The notes under the pieces are model-generated. The model did not search any database, was not told the origin of the DNA, and saw nothing but the letters and a program-made list of their open reading frames with translations. Of a stretch of DNA of 64,000 bases, positions 33,447-42,269 are shown piece by piece. A program made the translations under genes and the position numbers. How positions within the stretch are numbered: position 1 is the stretch's first letter; every line of letters begins with the position of its first letter. This stretch comes from Hymenobacter metallilatus (GTDB lineage: Bacteria; Bacteroidota; Bacteroidia; Cytophagales; Hymenobacteraceae): NCBI RefSeq assembly GCF_003944705.1, contig NZ_RWIS01000010.1, forward strand, positions 1-64,000, given 5' to 3'.

Positions 33447-35234
33447 TTAGTAGGCGTACTCGTTGGCGGCAATCAGCTTGTCGGCTATGCGGCGACGAGC
33501 TTCCTTGGCGTTGTAGAGGTCCGACTTAGTGAAGCGCTTCAGGCCCATGGCCAGCAGGCGCTGCTCGTCGCCTTCGGTCATGGTGCCGATGGCGTCTTTG
33601 CCGAACTTGTTCACCTGGTCCACGGTGTCGTAGAGGTACACGCGGGCAATGTCGATTTGCGTCGAAACGGCCTCTTCGCCTTTAGCGGCGGCTTCCTTCT
33701 CCACGCGCAGCAGGGTGCTTTCAGCGGTGTACACCTTGATAGCCATATCAGCAATGTTCATTAGTACTTCCTGCTCTTTGGCGAGCGAGTTCATGTACTT
33801 CTGCACGGCCGTACCGGCTACCATCAGGATGGCCTTCTTCAGCTTCTGAATGGTTTTCTTCTCGGCGGCGAACAGACCGGTTTCTTCTTCCAGGTTGAAG
33901 TCCGGAATAGCCATCAGCTCCTGCTGCACGGCCTGGGCAGGGCCCATCAGGTCCAGCTCGCCTTTTAGACCCTTTTTCAGGATCATGTCCACGAGCAGCA
34001 TGCGGTTGATTTCGTTGGTGCCCTCGAAGATGCGGTTGATACGCGAGTCCCGGTAAGCGCGGTCCATCGGGTAGTCGGCTGAGAAGCCGTAGCCACCGTA
34101 GATCTGCACGCCTTCGTCCACCACGTAATCAAGCACTTCCGAGCCTTCCACTTTCAGCAGAGCGCACTCCACGGCAAACTCGCGGGCGGCACCCAGCAGG
34201 GCCTCGTTGTGGCTCTGGCCTTTGCTGAGCAGCTCCTGCTCCATGCGGTAGATGTCCATGCCGGCGCGGTAAATAGCCGATTCCACGGCGTAGATCCGCA
34301 CGGCCTGCTGGGCCAGCTTGTACTTGATAGCGCCGAACTTGCTGATGGGCAGCTTGAACTGCACCCGCTCGTTGGCGTACTTCACGCTCAGCGTGGAAGC
34401 CATTTTGGTAGCACCCAGGCAAGCGGCAGCCAGCTTGATGCGGCCGATGTTCAGGATGTTGAAGGCAATGAGGTGGCCTTTGCCAATCTCGCCCAGCACC
34501 GCCGATTTCGGCACTTTCACGTCGGAGAGGAACACCTGGCGGGTCGAGGAACCCTTAATGCCCATCTTGTGCTCCTCGTTGCCGAGGCTCAGGCCGGGCG
34601 TGTTTTTCTCCACAATGAAGCCGGTGAACTTGTCACCGTCCACCTGGGCAAACACGATAAATACGTCGGCGAAACCACCGTTGGTAATCCACATTTTCTG
34701 GCCGTTGAGCACGTAATGCTCGCCGTCCTCGGTGGGCATGGCTTTGGTTTTGGCGCCCAGGGCGTCGGAACCGGAGCCAGGCTCAGTGAGGCAGTAGGCG
34801 CCCATCAGCTCGCCGGAGGTCAGGCCGGGCAGGTACTTGGCTTTCTGCTCCTCGTTGCCGAAGTACAGAATGGGCAGCATGGCAATACCCGTGTGGGCCG
34901 CGAAGGCTACCGGGAACGAGTGGCCACCGCCCACACCCTCCGTCACGCGCAGCGACGTGGGGAAGTCCATGTCCAACCCGCCGTACTGCTCGGGAATGCT
35001 CACGCCGAACAAACCCAGCTCGCCGGCCTTTTCCATCAGGCTGCGCATGAGGCCTTCCTCGTGGTTATCGAGGCGCTCCAGCAGCGGCGTCACCTCCTTC
35101 TCCACGAAGTCGAGAGCGGTCTGGTGCATCATGTTCTGCTCCTCCGAAAAATCGGCGGGCGTGAATACGTCCTGGGCGTCGGTTTCCTTGATGATAAACT
35201 CGCCGCCTTTCACAAGTTGGTTGGTTACTTCCAT
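33447..35234 (-). CDS. Long acyl-CoA dehydrogenase
   Basis: A 595-residue flavoenzyme for the first step of fatty-acid beta-oxidation (trans double bond between C2 and C3, electrons to FAD). Core domains: N-terminal helices (about 25-140, QTALDFVEKEVTPLLERLDN), FAD-contact strands (AYCLTEPGSGSDALGAKTKA and WITNGGFADVFIVFAQVDGD), and the C-terminal helical part with the conserved GGYGFSADYPMDRAYRDSRI and IFEGTNEINRMLLVDMILKK. It is about 200 residues longer than medium-chain enzymes (about 380), with an extra C-terminal helical region (about 430-595) as in VLCAD/ACAD9-type enzymes. The ATG at 35234 is the first start. A shared promoter/operator element lies at 35340. Confidence 0.93.
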   Translation of the reverse strand: MEVTNQLVKGGEFIIKETDAQDVFTPADFSEEQNMMHQTALDFVEKEVTPLLERLDNHEEGLMRSLMEKAGELGLFGVSIPEQYGGLDMDFPTSLRVTEGVGGGHSFPVAFAAHTGIAMLPILYFGNEEQKAKYLPGLTSGELMGAYCLTEPGSGSDALGAKTKAMPTEDGEHYVLNGQKMWITNGGFADVFIVFAQVDGDKFTGFIVEKNTPGLSLGNEEHKMGIKGSSTRQVFLSDVKVPKSAVLGEIGKGHLIAFNILNIGRIKLAAACLGATKMASTLSVKYANERVQFKLPISKFGAIKYKLAQQAVRIYAVESAIYRAGMDIYRMEQELLSKGQSHNEALLGAAREFAVECALLKVEGSEVLDYVVDEGVQIYGGYGFSADYPMDRAYRDSRINRIFEGTNEINRMLLVDMILKKGLKGELDLMGPAQAVQQELMAIPDFNLEEETGLFAAEKKTIQKLKKAILMVAGTAVQKYMNSLAKEQEVLMNIADMAIKVYTAESTLLRVEKEAAAKGEEAVSTQIDIARVYLYDTVDQVNKFGKDAIGTMTEGDEQRLLAMGLKRFTKSDLYNAKEARRRIADKLIAANEYAY

Positions 35235-35339
35235 GACCGGGTGAGGGTTGATGTGGGAAAATTCGAAGTCAAAAAGAAGAGAAACTACTCGGCTTACCTA
35301 CTATTTACCGGCAAGTAAGCCCCGTTGTTTTGTCGTACC

Positions 35340-35375
35340 GAAAGATACAAAAATTTGTTATGCTTGCCGACTAGT
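35340..35375 (-). promoter_or_regulatory. Shared promoter/operator element upstream of the acyl-CoA dehydrogenase gene
   Basis: Matches the region upstream of marR (40035-40070): within 33 aligned positions, 27 are identical, including TGTTATGCTTGC and then ACTA. It contains the dyad ACAAAAATTTGT and a -7-like TATCTTTC on the minus strand. It is about 106 bases upstream of the ATG at 35234 and a candidate binding site for the MarR protein. Confidence 0.6.
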
Positions 35376-35423
35376 TCACGAAAAGAAAACCCCGGATCAG
35401 CGGGGAAATCTTTGTCAACCATC

Positions 35424-35510
35424 TGTCATCCTGAGCGGAGCGAAGGACCTTGTCGCGTTGTAACGATTCGTTCTGGCGTGATAAGGTCCTTCGCTCCGCT
35501 CAGGATGACA
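35424..35510. repeat. 28-bp inverted repeat, TCATCCTGAGCGGAGCGAAGG family
   Basis: Arms 35424-35451 and 35483-35510 are perfect reverse complements over 28 bases with a 31-base spacer. A related, more divergent copy is at 47808-47906. This repeat type is widely seen in Bacteroidota. Confidence 0.85.
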
Positions 35511-35525
35511 AATCAGTCACAGAAA

Positions 35526-35600
35526 CTTTAGCTTGTGCCGTGAGCGGCTGAGTTTTCCGTCCGAAGCTGGGCTTCGGGCCGCCCACGGCACAAGCTAAAG
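35526..35600. repeat. 17-bp inverted repeat next to the thiolase gene
   Basis: CTTTAGCTTGTGCCGTG (35526-35542) and its exact reverse complement (35584-35600). The spacer contains a further hairpin, CCGAAGC-TGG-GCTTCGG. It lies 14 bases before the thiolase stop, so it may end transcription from that gene. Confidence 0.7.
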
Positions 35601-35614
35601 CGTATGCTACATTG

Positions 35615-36793
35615 CTACTTCAGCAACTCGTAGATGCCAGCTACGCCCTGGCCGCCGCCTACGCAGGCGGTTACCATGCCGTACTTCTGACCCCGGGCGC
35701 GCAGCTCGTGGAACAGCTGGATGCTGAGCTTGGCACCGGAGCAGCCCAGCGGGTGGCCGAGGGCAATAGCGCCGCCGTTCACGTTCACTTTGCTCTGGTC
35801 CATGTCCAGCTCGCGCATTACGGCGAGGCTCTGGGAGGCGAAGGCCTCGTTCAGCTCGAACAGGTCGATGTCCTGGAGCTTCATACCGGCCTGGCGCAGC
35901 GCCTTCGGCACGGCCTTGATGGGACCCATGCCCATGATGCGCGGATCGATACCTTCGGTGGCGTAGGTCACCATGCGGGCAATCGGCTCCAGGTTCAGCT
36001 CCTTCACCATGCGCTCCGACATCACAATGACGAAAGCAGCACCGTCGGAAGTCTGGGAGGAGTTACCGGCCGTTACCGAGCCGTTGGCGGCAAACACGGG
36101 GCGCAGCTTGCCCAGCGCCTCCATCGACGTATCAGCGCGGGGGCCTTCGTCGGTGTCCACCACGAACGAGCGGTTTTTCTTCTTGCCGGTGGCTTGGTCG
36201 AGGTAGGTTTCCTCCACTGTTACGGGCACAATCTGCTCTTTGAACTTGCCTTCCTGAATGGCTTTGATGGCCTTCTGGTGCGAGTTGTAGGCAAACTGGT
36301 CCTGGTCTTCGCGGGTGATGCCGTAGTCCTGAGCCACGGCTTCGGCGGTGAGGCCCATGCCGAGGTAATAGTCGGGGTGCTGCTGGGCGAGCTTGTAGTT
36401 GGGCACGGTTTTCCAGCCCACGGTAGGCACCAGGCTCATGCTTTCGGTACCACCGGCCACGATGCAGTCGGCCATACCAGCAGCAATTTTACCAGCGGCC
36501 ATGGCAATGGTTTCCACGCCGGAGCCGCAGTAGCGGTTCACGATGAGGCCCGATACGTTCATCGGCAAAGCCAGCAACGAAATCAGGCGACCCATCTGCA
36601 GGCCCTGCTCGGCCTCCGGTACGGCGTTGCCCACAATCACGTCGTCGATGCGGGTGGGGTCCAGCTGGGGCACCGAGGCCACCAGGTGCTTGATGACGTC
36701 GGCGGCGAGGTCATCGGGGCGGGTGAAGCGGAAACCGCCACGGTTGGCCTTGCCAACGGCCGTACGGTAGCCGGCTACGATATATGCGTTCAT
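35615..36793 (-). CDS. Acetyl-CoA C-acyltransferase (thiolase)
   Basis: A 392-residue thiolase, the last step of beta-oxidation (cleaving 3-ketoacyl-CoA with CoA). It opens with [20 protein letters not shown]. The nucleophilic cysteine is Cys89 in [14 protein letters not shown], and the C-terminal pair is present: [17 protein letters not shown] with the active His and [15 protein letters not shown] with the second Cys. This is the FadA-type thiolase that works with the hydroxyacyl-CoA dehydrogenase/hydratase encoded 182 bases upstream. The ATG at 36793 is the first start. The gap to that gene is filled by a repeat element. Confidence 0.95.
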   Translation of the reverse strand: MNAYIVAGYRTAVGKANRGGFRFTRPDDLAADVIKHLVASVPQLDPTRIDDVIVGNAVPEAEQGLQMGRLISLLALPMNVSGLIVNRYCGSGVETIAMAAGKIAAGMADCIVAGGTESMSLVPTVGWKTVPNYKLAQQHPDYYLGMGLTAEAVAQDYGITREDQDQFAYNSHQKAIKAIQEGKFKEQIVPVTVEETYLDQATGKKKNRSFVVDTDEGPRADTSMEALGKLRPVFAANGSVTAGNSSQTSDGAAFVIVMSERMVKELNLEPIARMVTYATEGIDPRIMGMGPIKAVPKALRQAGMKLQDIDLFELNEAFASQSLAVMRELDMDQSKVNVNGGAIALGHPLGCSGAKLSIQLFHELRARGQKYGMVTACVGGGQGVAGIYELLK

Positions 36794-36832
36794 GGTGTTG
36801 AGTCTTAGAGAAGGTGGAGAAGTTGAGGTGGG

Positions 36833-36965
36833 CTAGCTCCCCTCCTTGGAAAGGAGGGGTTGGGGGTGGTTGATGGCTGGTAGAACAGTATTTAGAACTA
36901 GCTCTAGTATTGTTCTGACGTCATTCAACCACCCCTAGCCCCTCCTTTCCAAGGAGGGGAACTAG
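36833..36965. repeat. Inverted repeat with TCCCCTCCTTGGAAAGGAGG core
   Basis: About 133 bases with matching ends, CCCCTCCTTGGAAAGGAGGGG (36839-36859) and its inverse CCCCTCCTTTCCAAGGAGGGG (36939-36959), outer CTAG signals and an inner AGAACA/TGTTCT pair. This is a repeat type often seen in Bacteroidota genomes. It lies between the fused hydroxyacyl-CoA dehydrogenase gene and the thiolase gene. Confidence 0.8.
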
Positions 36966-36974
36966 TTTTTAGCT

Positions 36975-39383
36975 CTAGTTTCTCAATGGTTTGCCGGTCG
37001 TCAGAATCGACTGAATCCGTTCCAGCGTTTTCCGCTCGCCGGTGAGGCTGAGGAAGGCTTCGCGCTCCAGGTCCAGCAAGTACTGCTCCGATACTTCGGT
37101 GGGGCTGCTCAGGTCGCCGCCGCACATGATGTAGGCCAGCTTGTTGGCAATCTTCACGTCGTGGTCGGAGATGTAGCGGCCTTCCTTCATGGCGTGTACG
37201 CCGGTCAGGAACATGCCCAGGGCGCCTTTGCCCTGCACCTTGATGTTGGTTTTCTGCACGGGCTGGGTGTAGCCATCCTCGGCCAGCTCAATGGCGGCGG
37301 CTTTGGCCTGGGCCAGTACGCGGTTGGAGTTAACCACCACTTCGTCGCCGCGGCGCAGGAAGCCCAGGTCGAAGGCTTCGTGGGCCGAGGTAGAGACCTT
37401 AGCGGTGCTCACCGTCATGAAGGCGTTGCGCAGCAGGTTGTACTCTGGCTCGCCTTCCTCGTACTTGAGGGCGGTGCGCAGGGTCATTTCCTTGGTGCCG
37501 CCGCCGCCCGGAATCAGGCCCACGCCGAATTCCACGAGGCCCATGTAGGTTTCGGCCGCCGCTACCACCCGGTCGCAGTGCAGGTTCAGCTCGCAGCCGC
37601 CGCCCAGAGCCAGGCCGTGGGGCGCGCCTACCACCGGAATGCTGCTGTAGCGCATCCGCATCATGGCCTGCTGGAACTGGGCAATCATCAGGTTCAGCTC
37701 GTCGTACTCCTGATCCAGCGCAAACATGTACACCAGGCCCAGGTTGGCGCCGGCTGAGAAGTTCGGCGCGTCGTTGCCCACTACGAGGCCGCGGAAGTCC
37801 TTTTCAGCCAGCTCCACGCCTTTCAGCAGGCCCTGGATGACGTCGGAACCCAGCGCGTTCATTTTCGAGTGGAACTCCACGTTCAGGATACCGTCGCCCA
37901 TGTCGAGCACCGAGGCCCCGGCATTTTTCCACAGCACTTTGCCCGTGGCGCGCAGGTTATCCAGAATAATGAAGTTCTCCATGCCCGGAATGGTCTGGTA
38001 GCTCTTCGACTCGATGTCGTAGAACTGCTTCACGCCCGCTTCGCTCACTTTGTAGAAGGCGGTGTGGCCGGCGGCTACCATTTCCTCTACCCATGGCGCT
38101 ACGGTTTTGCCTTCGGCCTTGGCCAGCTCCAGGGCCTTCTGCACGCCCAGGGCATCCCAGGTTTCGAAGGGGCCCAGGTCCCAGCCGAAGCCGGCACGCA
38201 GGGCGTCGTCAATCTTGTAGAGCGAGTCGGTGATTTCCGGAATCCGGTTGCTCACGTAGGCAAACAGGCCGGCGAAGGTCTTGCGGTAGAAGTCCCCGGC
38301 CTTGTCTTTGCCGGCGGCCAGCACCTTGAAGCGGTCCGCCAGCTTTTCAATCGGCTTGGTGGCTTCCAGAGTGGCAAACTTCACCTTCTGGCTGGGCTTG
38401 TATTCCAGCGTGTTCAGGTCGAGGGCCTGGATTTCCGACTTGCCGCCGGCGCCCTTCACTTTCTTGTAGAAGCCCTGAGCGGTTTTGTCGCCCAGCCACT
38501 TGTTCTCGGCCATCTTCTTGATGAAGTCGGGCAGTTGGAACACGTGCTTGGCTTCGTCGTTGGGCAGGTTCTGGGCGAGGCCGTTGGCCACATTGATCAT
38601 CGTATCCAAACCCACCACGTCGGAAGTGCGGAACGTGGCCGACTTGGCGTGGCCGATAACCGGGCCGGTCAGCTTGTCCACTTCCTCCACCGTCAAACCC
38701 AGCTCGCTCATCACCTGCACCACGTCCATGATGGCGAATACGCCCACGCGGTTGGCAATGAAAGCCGGAGTATCCTTGGCCAGTACGGTGGTTTTGCCCA
38801 AGTACAGGTCGCCGTAGTGCATCAGGAAATCCACCACCGACTTGTCGGTTTCCGGCGTCGGGATGATTTCGAGCAGCTTCAGGTAGCGGGGCGGGTTGAA
38901 GAAGTGCGTGCCGCAGAAGTGCTTGCGGAAGTCGTCAGAGCGGCCTTCCGTCATCATGTGAATCGGAATACCGGAGGTGTTCGAGGTGATGAGCGTGCCG
39001 GGCTTGCGGAACTGCTCTACGCGCTCAAACAGGCTCTTTTTGATGTCGAGACGTTCCACTACCACCTCAATCGTCCAGTCGCAGCCGGCAATGTCCTTGA
39101 GGTTATCATCAAAGTTACCGGTCTTGATGCGGCTCACATCCTGCTTGCGGTACAGCGGCGAGGGGTTGGCCGCCACGGCCGCCTGCAAGGAGCTGTTCAC
39201 GATGCGGTTCTTCACGGCCGGGTTGTCCAGCTTCAGGCCTTTGGCCTCTTCGGCGGGCAGCAGCTCCTTGGGCGCAATGTCGAGCAGCAGCACCTGCACA
39301 CCGATGTTGGCGAAATGGCACGCAATGCGCGAGCCCATCACCCCGGAGCCTAGTACGGCTACTTTTTTGATGGTACGGTTCAT
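36975..39383 (-). CDS. 3-hydroxyacyl-CoA dehydrogenase / enoyl-CoA hydratase fusion
   Basis: An 802-residue bifunctional enzyme for hydration and NAD-dependent oxidation in beta-oxidation. The dehydrogenase part is N-terminal (about 5-420): KKVAVLGSGVMGSRIACHFA with the NAD GxGxxG, SNTSGIPIHMMTEGRSDDF and HFFNPPRYLKLLEIIPTPET. The hydratase (crotonase) domain is C-terminal (about 475-690): ILNVEFHSKMNALGSDVIQG, GLALGGGCELNLHCDRVVAA and VGLIPGGGGTKEMTLR. The domain order is opposite to E. coli FadB, as in FadN-type proteins. The ATG at 39383 is the first start. The marR gene is upstream and thiolase downstream. Confidence 0.94.
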   Translation of the reverse strand: MNRTIKKVAVLGSGVMGSRIACHFANIGVQVLLLDIAPKELLPAEEAKGLKLDNPAVKNRIVNSSLQAAVAANPSPLYRKQDVSRIKTGNFDDNLKDIAGCDWTIEVVVERLDIKKSLFERVEQFRKPGTLITSNTSGIPIHMMTEGRSDDFRKHFCGTHFFNPPRYLKLLEIIPTPETDKSVVDFLMHYGDLYLGKTTVLAKDTPAFIANRVGVFAIMDVVQVMSELGLTVEEVDKLTGPVIGHAKSATFRTSDVVGLDTMINVANGLAQNLPNDEAKHVFQLPDFIKKMAENKWLGDKTAQGFYKKVKGAGGKSEIQALDLNTLEYKPSQKVKFATLEATKPIEKLADRFKVLAAGKDKAGDFYRKTFAGLFAYVSNRIPEITDSLYKIDDALRAGFGWDLGPFETWDALGVQKALELAKAEGKTVAPWVEEMVAAGHTAFYKVSEAGVKQFYDIESKSYQTIPGMENFIILDNLRATGKVLWKNAGASVLDMGDGILNVEFHSKMNALGSDVIQGLLKGVELAEKDFRGLVVGNDAPNFSAGANLGLVYMFALDQEYDELNLMIAQFQQAMMRMRYSSIPVVGAPHGLALGGGCELNLHCDRVVAAAETYMGLVEFGVGLIPGGGGTKEMTLRTALKYEEGEPEYNLLRNAFMTVSTAKVSTSAHEAFDLGFLRRGDEVVVNSNRVLAQAKAAAIELAEDGYTQPVQKTNIKVQGKGALGMFLTGVHAMKEGRYISDHDVKIANKLAYIMCGGDLSSPTEVSEQYLLDLEREAFLSLTGERKTLERIQSILTTGKPLRN

Positions 39384-39410
39384 TCTTGGGGAGGAATGAG
39401 GTGGGAAAAT

Positions 39411-39440
39411 GAGTTATTAGTTATCAGTTACCAGTTGCTG
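39411..39440. repeat. AGTTATTAGTTATCAGTTA-type repeat
   Basis: A degenerate run of short TTA/CAG units, similar in style to 26671-26776 and 48896-48925, between marR and the hydroxyacyl-CoA dehydrogenase gene. Confidence 0.45.
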
Positions 39441-39536
39441 GCCATAAGCCTTAACTAGTCGTCATGCCGAGTTCTTGGGCAAACAGGTGGCCCTCTTACC
39501 AGAAGGTCAGCCCATAAAAAACTCCGGGCCGCCCGG

Positions 39537-40013
39537 CTAGGCCGGCGACTCGGAGCGCAGGGGTTTCAGCTTAAAATCGTCGAAAAGCGTTTTGCTCTCA
39601 ATCATGCCGGTAATCTGGCTGACAACCTTAAAAAACACGTTCAACTCGTTCTGCGGGATTTTCTCGCGCACTTTCAGGTTGAAGTGGCGCACCGTTTGGC
39701 GGGAAACCTCTTTTTTCTTTAGGCCTTCTTCGGTCAGGAAGATGCGCACTGAGCGTTTGTCCTGAGTGTCGGCCTGTTTATAGATAAGGCCCTTTTCCTC
39801 CATGCTGCGCAGAATGCGCGTCAGGGAGCGGGTTTCCAGACCCAGCAAGGGAGCTATTTTAGTAGCCGGGGTGCCGTTTTCCTGGTCGATGTTCAGTAGC
39901 ACGAACCCAATGCTCGTGGTGATGTCGTGCTTGGCGGCCTGCGTATTGTACATGCGCGAAATGGCATGCCAGGCAACTTTGATATTATAATCGACGGTTT
40001 CTTCGGGAGTCAT
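39537..40013 (-). CDS. MarR-family transcriptional regulator
   Basis: A 158-residue winged-helix regulator. After a dimerisation helix (VDYNIKVAWHAISRMYNTQA), the DNA-binding part shows ITTSIGFVLLNIDQENGTPA, TKIAPLLGLETRSLTRILRS and MEEKGLIYKQADTQDKRSVR, and ends with helices for dimer contacts. MarR dimers bind palindromes and are often released by small ligands, in this setting perhaps acyl-CoA or fatty acids (inference). It heads the beta-oxidation cluster and probably controls it. The ATG at 40013 (MTPEETVDY) is preferred; an upstream TTG at 40028 would start within the predicted transcription start. A shared operator lies at 40035. Confidence 0.93.
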   Translation of the reverse strand: MTPEETVDYNIKVAWHAISRMYNTQAAKHDITTSIGFVLLNIDQENGTPATKIAPLLGLETRSLTRILRSMEEKGLIYKQADTQDKRSVRIFLTEEGLKKKEVSRQTVRHFNLKVREKIPQNELNVFFKVVSQITGMIESKTLFDDFKLKPLRSESPA

Positions 40014-40034
40014 GGAGAGGTACTGCAAGTCCGG

Positions 40035-40070
40035 TAAACATACAGAAAACTGTTATGCTTGCATACTATG
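40035..40070 (-). promoter_or_regulatory. Shared promoter/operator element upstream of marR
   Basis: 27 of 33 aligned positions match 35340-35375 upstream of the acyl-CoA dehydrogenase gene. It contains the perfect dyad ACAGAAAACTGT, where the other copy has ACAAAAATTTGT; the A-T/G-C pair at one position changes on both sides. A -7-like TATGTTTA (40035-40042, minus strand) is just before the ATG at 40013. Candidate autoregulation site. Confidence 0.6.
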
Positions 40071-40239
40071 TTGCCCAAAAAAAGTTTTGGCTTCCTCTCG
40101 CACCTTAGCTGAAACCGGTCGGCTGCCAATGGTACCCTTGCCTATGCCAACCCGTCCGGACTCAACTGTGGCTCCTGGCTGCGGCATCTGACCGTTTGCC
40201 TGTTGGCACCGGTATGTGGACGGTTGTGGAGTTCAGAAA

Positions 40240-40277
40240 AAAAGAGGCTCTACTGCTGGTGTAGTAGAGCCTCTTTT
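40240..40277 (-). terminator. 15-bp terminator downstream of the acyl-CoA ligase gene
   Basis: AAAAGAGGCTCTACT (40240-40254) and its exact reverse complement (40263-40277), eight-base loop, A/T-flanked. It sits just after the minus-strand ligase stop and separates it from marR. Confidence 0.85.
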
Positions 40278-40281
40278 GGTA

Positions 40282-42063
40282 TTAGCGCTGGCCGTCCTGA
40301 TGATAAAGACCCTCGATGATATCCTTATTATTTTCAGTGATGACCTTGCGCTTCACCTTCATGGTAGGGGTCATTTCGCCGGTTTCCACGGTCCAGAGAC
40401 TGGGAAGCAACGCAATTTTCTTGACCTGCTCCCACTGCGCAAAGCCGTTGTTATACTTGTGCACGAGGTCTTCGTACATCTTTACCACTTTCTCATTTTT
40501 CACCAGGTCCTCGTTGGAGCAGTTGCAGTCGACGCCATTGCGCTTGCACCAGCCTTTCAGGTCGTCGAAGGAAGGGATAACCAGCGCGGAAGGGAATTTT
40601 TGCCCGTCGCCAACCACCATGCACTGCTCCACCAGCGGCGACTCCTTCAGCTTGCCTTCGATAACCTGCGGGGCAATGTATTTGCCGCCGGAGGTCTTGA
40701 ACATTTCCTTTTTACGGTCGGTGATTTTGAGGAAGCGGCCATCCACCAACTCCCCAATGTCGCCGGTATGAAACCAGCCTTCTTCGTCAAATTCCTTGGC
40801 CGTTAGTTCAGGCTTATTGTAGTATCCCTTCATCACCGATTCCGATTTGGTGAGGATTTCGCCATCAGCGGCAATTTTCACCTCGGTGTTGTCAATAATG
40901 GGGCCCACGGTGCCAATCATGTTGTTTTCGGGCTCGTAGCCGCCCACGGCAATTACGGGGGACGTTTCGGTGAGGCCGTAGCCCTCCATTACGCGGATAC
41001 CGCCGGCCCAGAATACCCGCGCCAGCCGGGGCTGCAACGCCCCGCCACCGCTCACGATGCAGCGCAGGTTGCCGCCCAGGGCCTCCCGCCATTTACTGAA
41101 AATGAGCTTGTTGGCCATGGCCAGCTGGGTGTTATAGAAAAAGCCGTGGTCTTTCTGGTTGTCGTACTTGAGGCCCAGGTCCAGGGCCCAGAAAAACAGA
41201 CTTTTCTTGACGCCGGTCTGCTCGTGGCCCTTAGCAACGATTTTATCATACACCTTCTCCAGCAGCCGCGGTACGGTGGTGAAGATTTCAGGCTTTACCT
41301 CGCGCAGGTTGTCGGCAATGGTTTCCATACTCTCGGCGTAATAGATGCTTACACCGTTGATGAGGTAGAGGTGGGTAACCATGCGCTCAAAAATGTGGCA
41401 GAGCGGCAGGAAGCTCAGGGCCTTGTCTTCTTTGGACACGGGCACGAAGCGCTGGGAATTGCGGCAGTTGCTGAGCAGGTTGTTGTGGGTAAGCATTACG
41501 CCCTTGGGCTGCCCGGTAGTACCCGAGGTATAAATCAGCGTGAGCAGGTCGTCGGGCTGCACGGCGGCTTTCAGGGGCTCCAGGTCGGCGGGGCTGCCTT
41601 TCTTGCCTAGCTCCAGCAGCTCATCGAAATGACGGGCTCCTTCCACCTTATCGAAGGTGAAGACGTTTGCGGCCGGAATATTCAACCCCTGCGTCGCTTC
41701 CTGTACTTTATCGAACAGCTTCTTATCCGACACAAATACGGCCTTTACGCCGGCATCCTGGAAGATGTACTTATAATCCTCCACCGTGATGCTGGGGTAC
41801 ATGGGCACACTGGTGGCTCCCAGCTGGGCAATACCAAAATCGGCGAACATCCACTCCGGACGGTTCATGGCAATAATAGCCACCTTGTCGTCCTTGCCAA
41901 TGCCGAGGCTGCGCAGTCCCAGGCTTACCTGGTTGACCTTCTCGACAACGGCATCGGTGCTGATGGGCGTGTATCGGCCGTCGAGTTTGGCAGCGAAACA
42001 GTCGGGCTTATTGTACTTCTGCTGCAGGTGAGGCAGAATGTCGAACGTACGACGAATATCCAT
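40282..42063 (-). CDS. Long-chain acyl-CoA ligase (AMP-forming)
   Basis: A 593-residue ANL-family enzyme that activates fatty acids to acyl-CoA by an acyl-AMP intermediate. The P-loop-like motif is LIYTSGTTGQPKGVMLTHNN, followed by MEGYGLTETSPVIAVGGYEP, the adenylate-forming core, and GWFHTGDIGELVDGRFLKIT with the conserved Asp. The C-terminal lid includes ITDRKKEMFKTSGGKYIAP. The N terminus MDIRRTFDILPHLQQKYNKP fits bacterial long-chain ligases. The ATG at 42063 is preferred; an ATG at 42111 preceded by AGGAG is an alternative and would add 16 residues. It supplies substrate to the beta-oxidation genes that follow on the same strand. Confidence 0.93.
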   Translation of the reverse strand: MDIRRTFDILPHLQQKYNKPDCFAAKLDGRYTPISTDAVVEKVNQVSLGLRSLGIGKDDKVAIIAMNRPEWMFADFGIAQLGATSVPMYPSITVEDYKYIFQDAGVKAVFVSDKKLFDKVQEATQGLNIPAANVFTFDKVEGARHFDELLELGKKGSPADLEPLKAAVQPDDLLTLIYTSGTTGQPKGVMLTHNNLLSNCRNSQRFVPVSKEDKALSFLPLCHIFERMVTHLYLINGVSIYYAESMETIADNLREVKPEIFTTVPRLLEKVYDKIVAKGHEQTGVKKSLFFWALDLGLKYDNQKDHGFFYNTQLAMANKLIFSKWREALGGNLRCIVSGGGALQPRLARVFWAGGIRVMEGYGLTETSPVIAVGGYEPENNMIGTVGPIIDNTEVKIAADGEILTKSESVMKGYYNKPELTAKEFDEEGWFHTGDIGELVDGRFLKITDRKKEMFKTSGGKYIAPQVIEGKLKESPLVEQCMVVGDGQKFPSALVIPSFDDLKGWCKRNGVDCNCSNEDLVKNEKVVKMYEDLVHKYNNGFAQWEQVKKIALLPSLWTVETGEMTPTMKVKRKVITENNKDIIEGLYHQDGQR

Positions 42064-42236
42064 GTGAAACGGGGGCACTTGGTGGGATAGGGAACCAGAG
42101 AGAAAGGGCATTGCCACTCCTGATACGGGCAAACAAAAAGACCGACAGCGGGAACGGCAGCTTAAATAACTATTTTTTTCGCGGGAAAGCGCTATCCGGG
42201 AATTAAATGAGGGTAGGGCCATGGCAGGGTTTTGCG

Positions 42237-42244
42237 TAGCTTTG
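42237..42244 (+). promoter_or_regulatory. Candidate -7 box for the arginase-fold gene
   Basis: TAGCTTTG (fits TAnnTTTG) 26 bases before the ATG at 42270. The -33 region has no clear TTG at the right distance. Confidence 0.35.
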
Positions 42245-42269
42245 TCGGAGTACGCACCCGCCGCGCACG

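Noticed and set aside
34209..35318. A 369-residue plus-strand frame opposite acyl-CoA dehydrogenase
   Set aside because: Antisense shadow with no recognisable domain.
35612..36808. A 398-residue plus-strand frame opposite thiolase
   Set aside because: Antisense shadow of a conserved thiolase; no protein family and His/Gly-rich composition.
37869..39353. A 494-residue frame on the plus strand opposite the hydroxyacyl-CoA dehydrogenase gene
   Set aside because: An antisense shadow caused by high GC; His/Val/Gly-rich with no domain, while the minus strand has a fully conserved enzyme.
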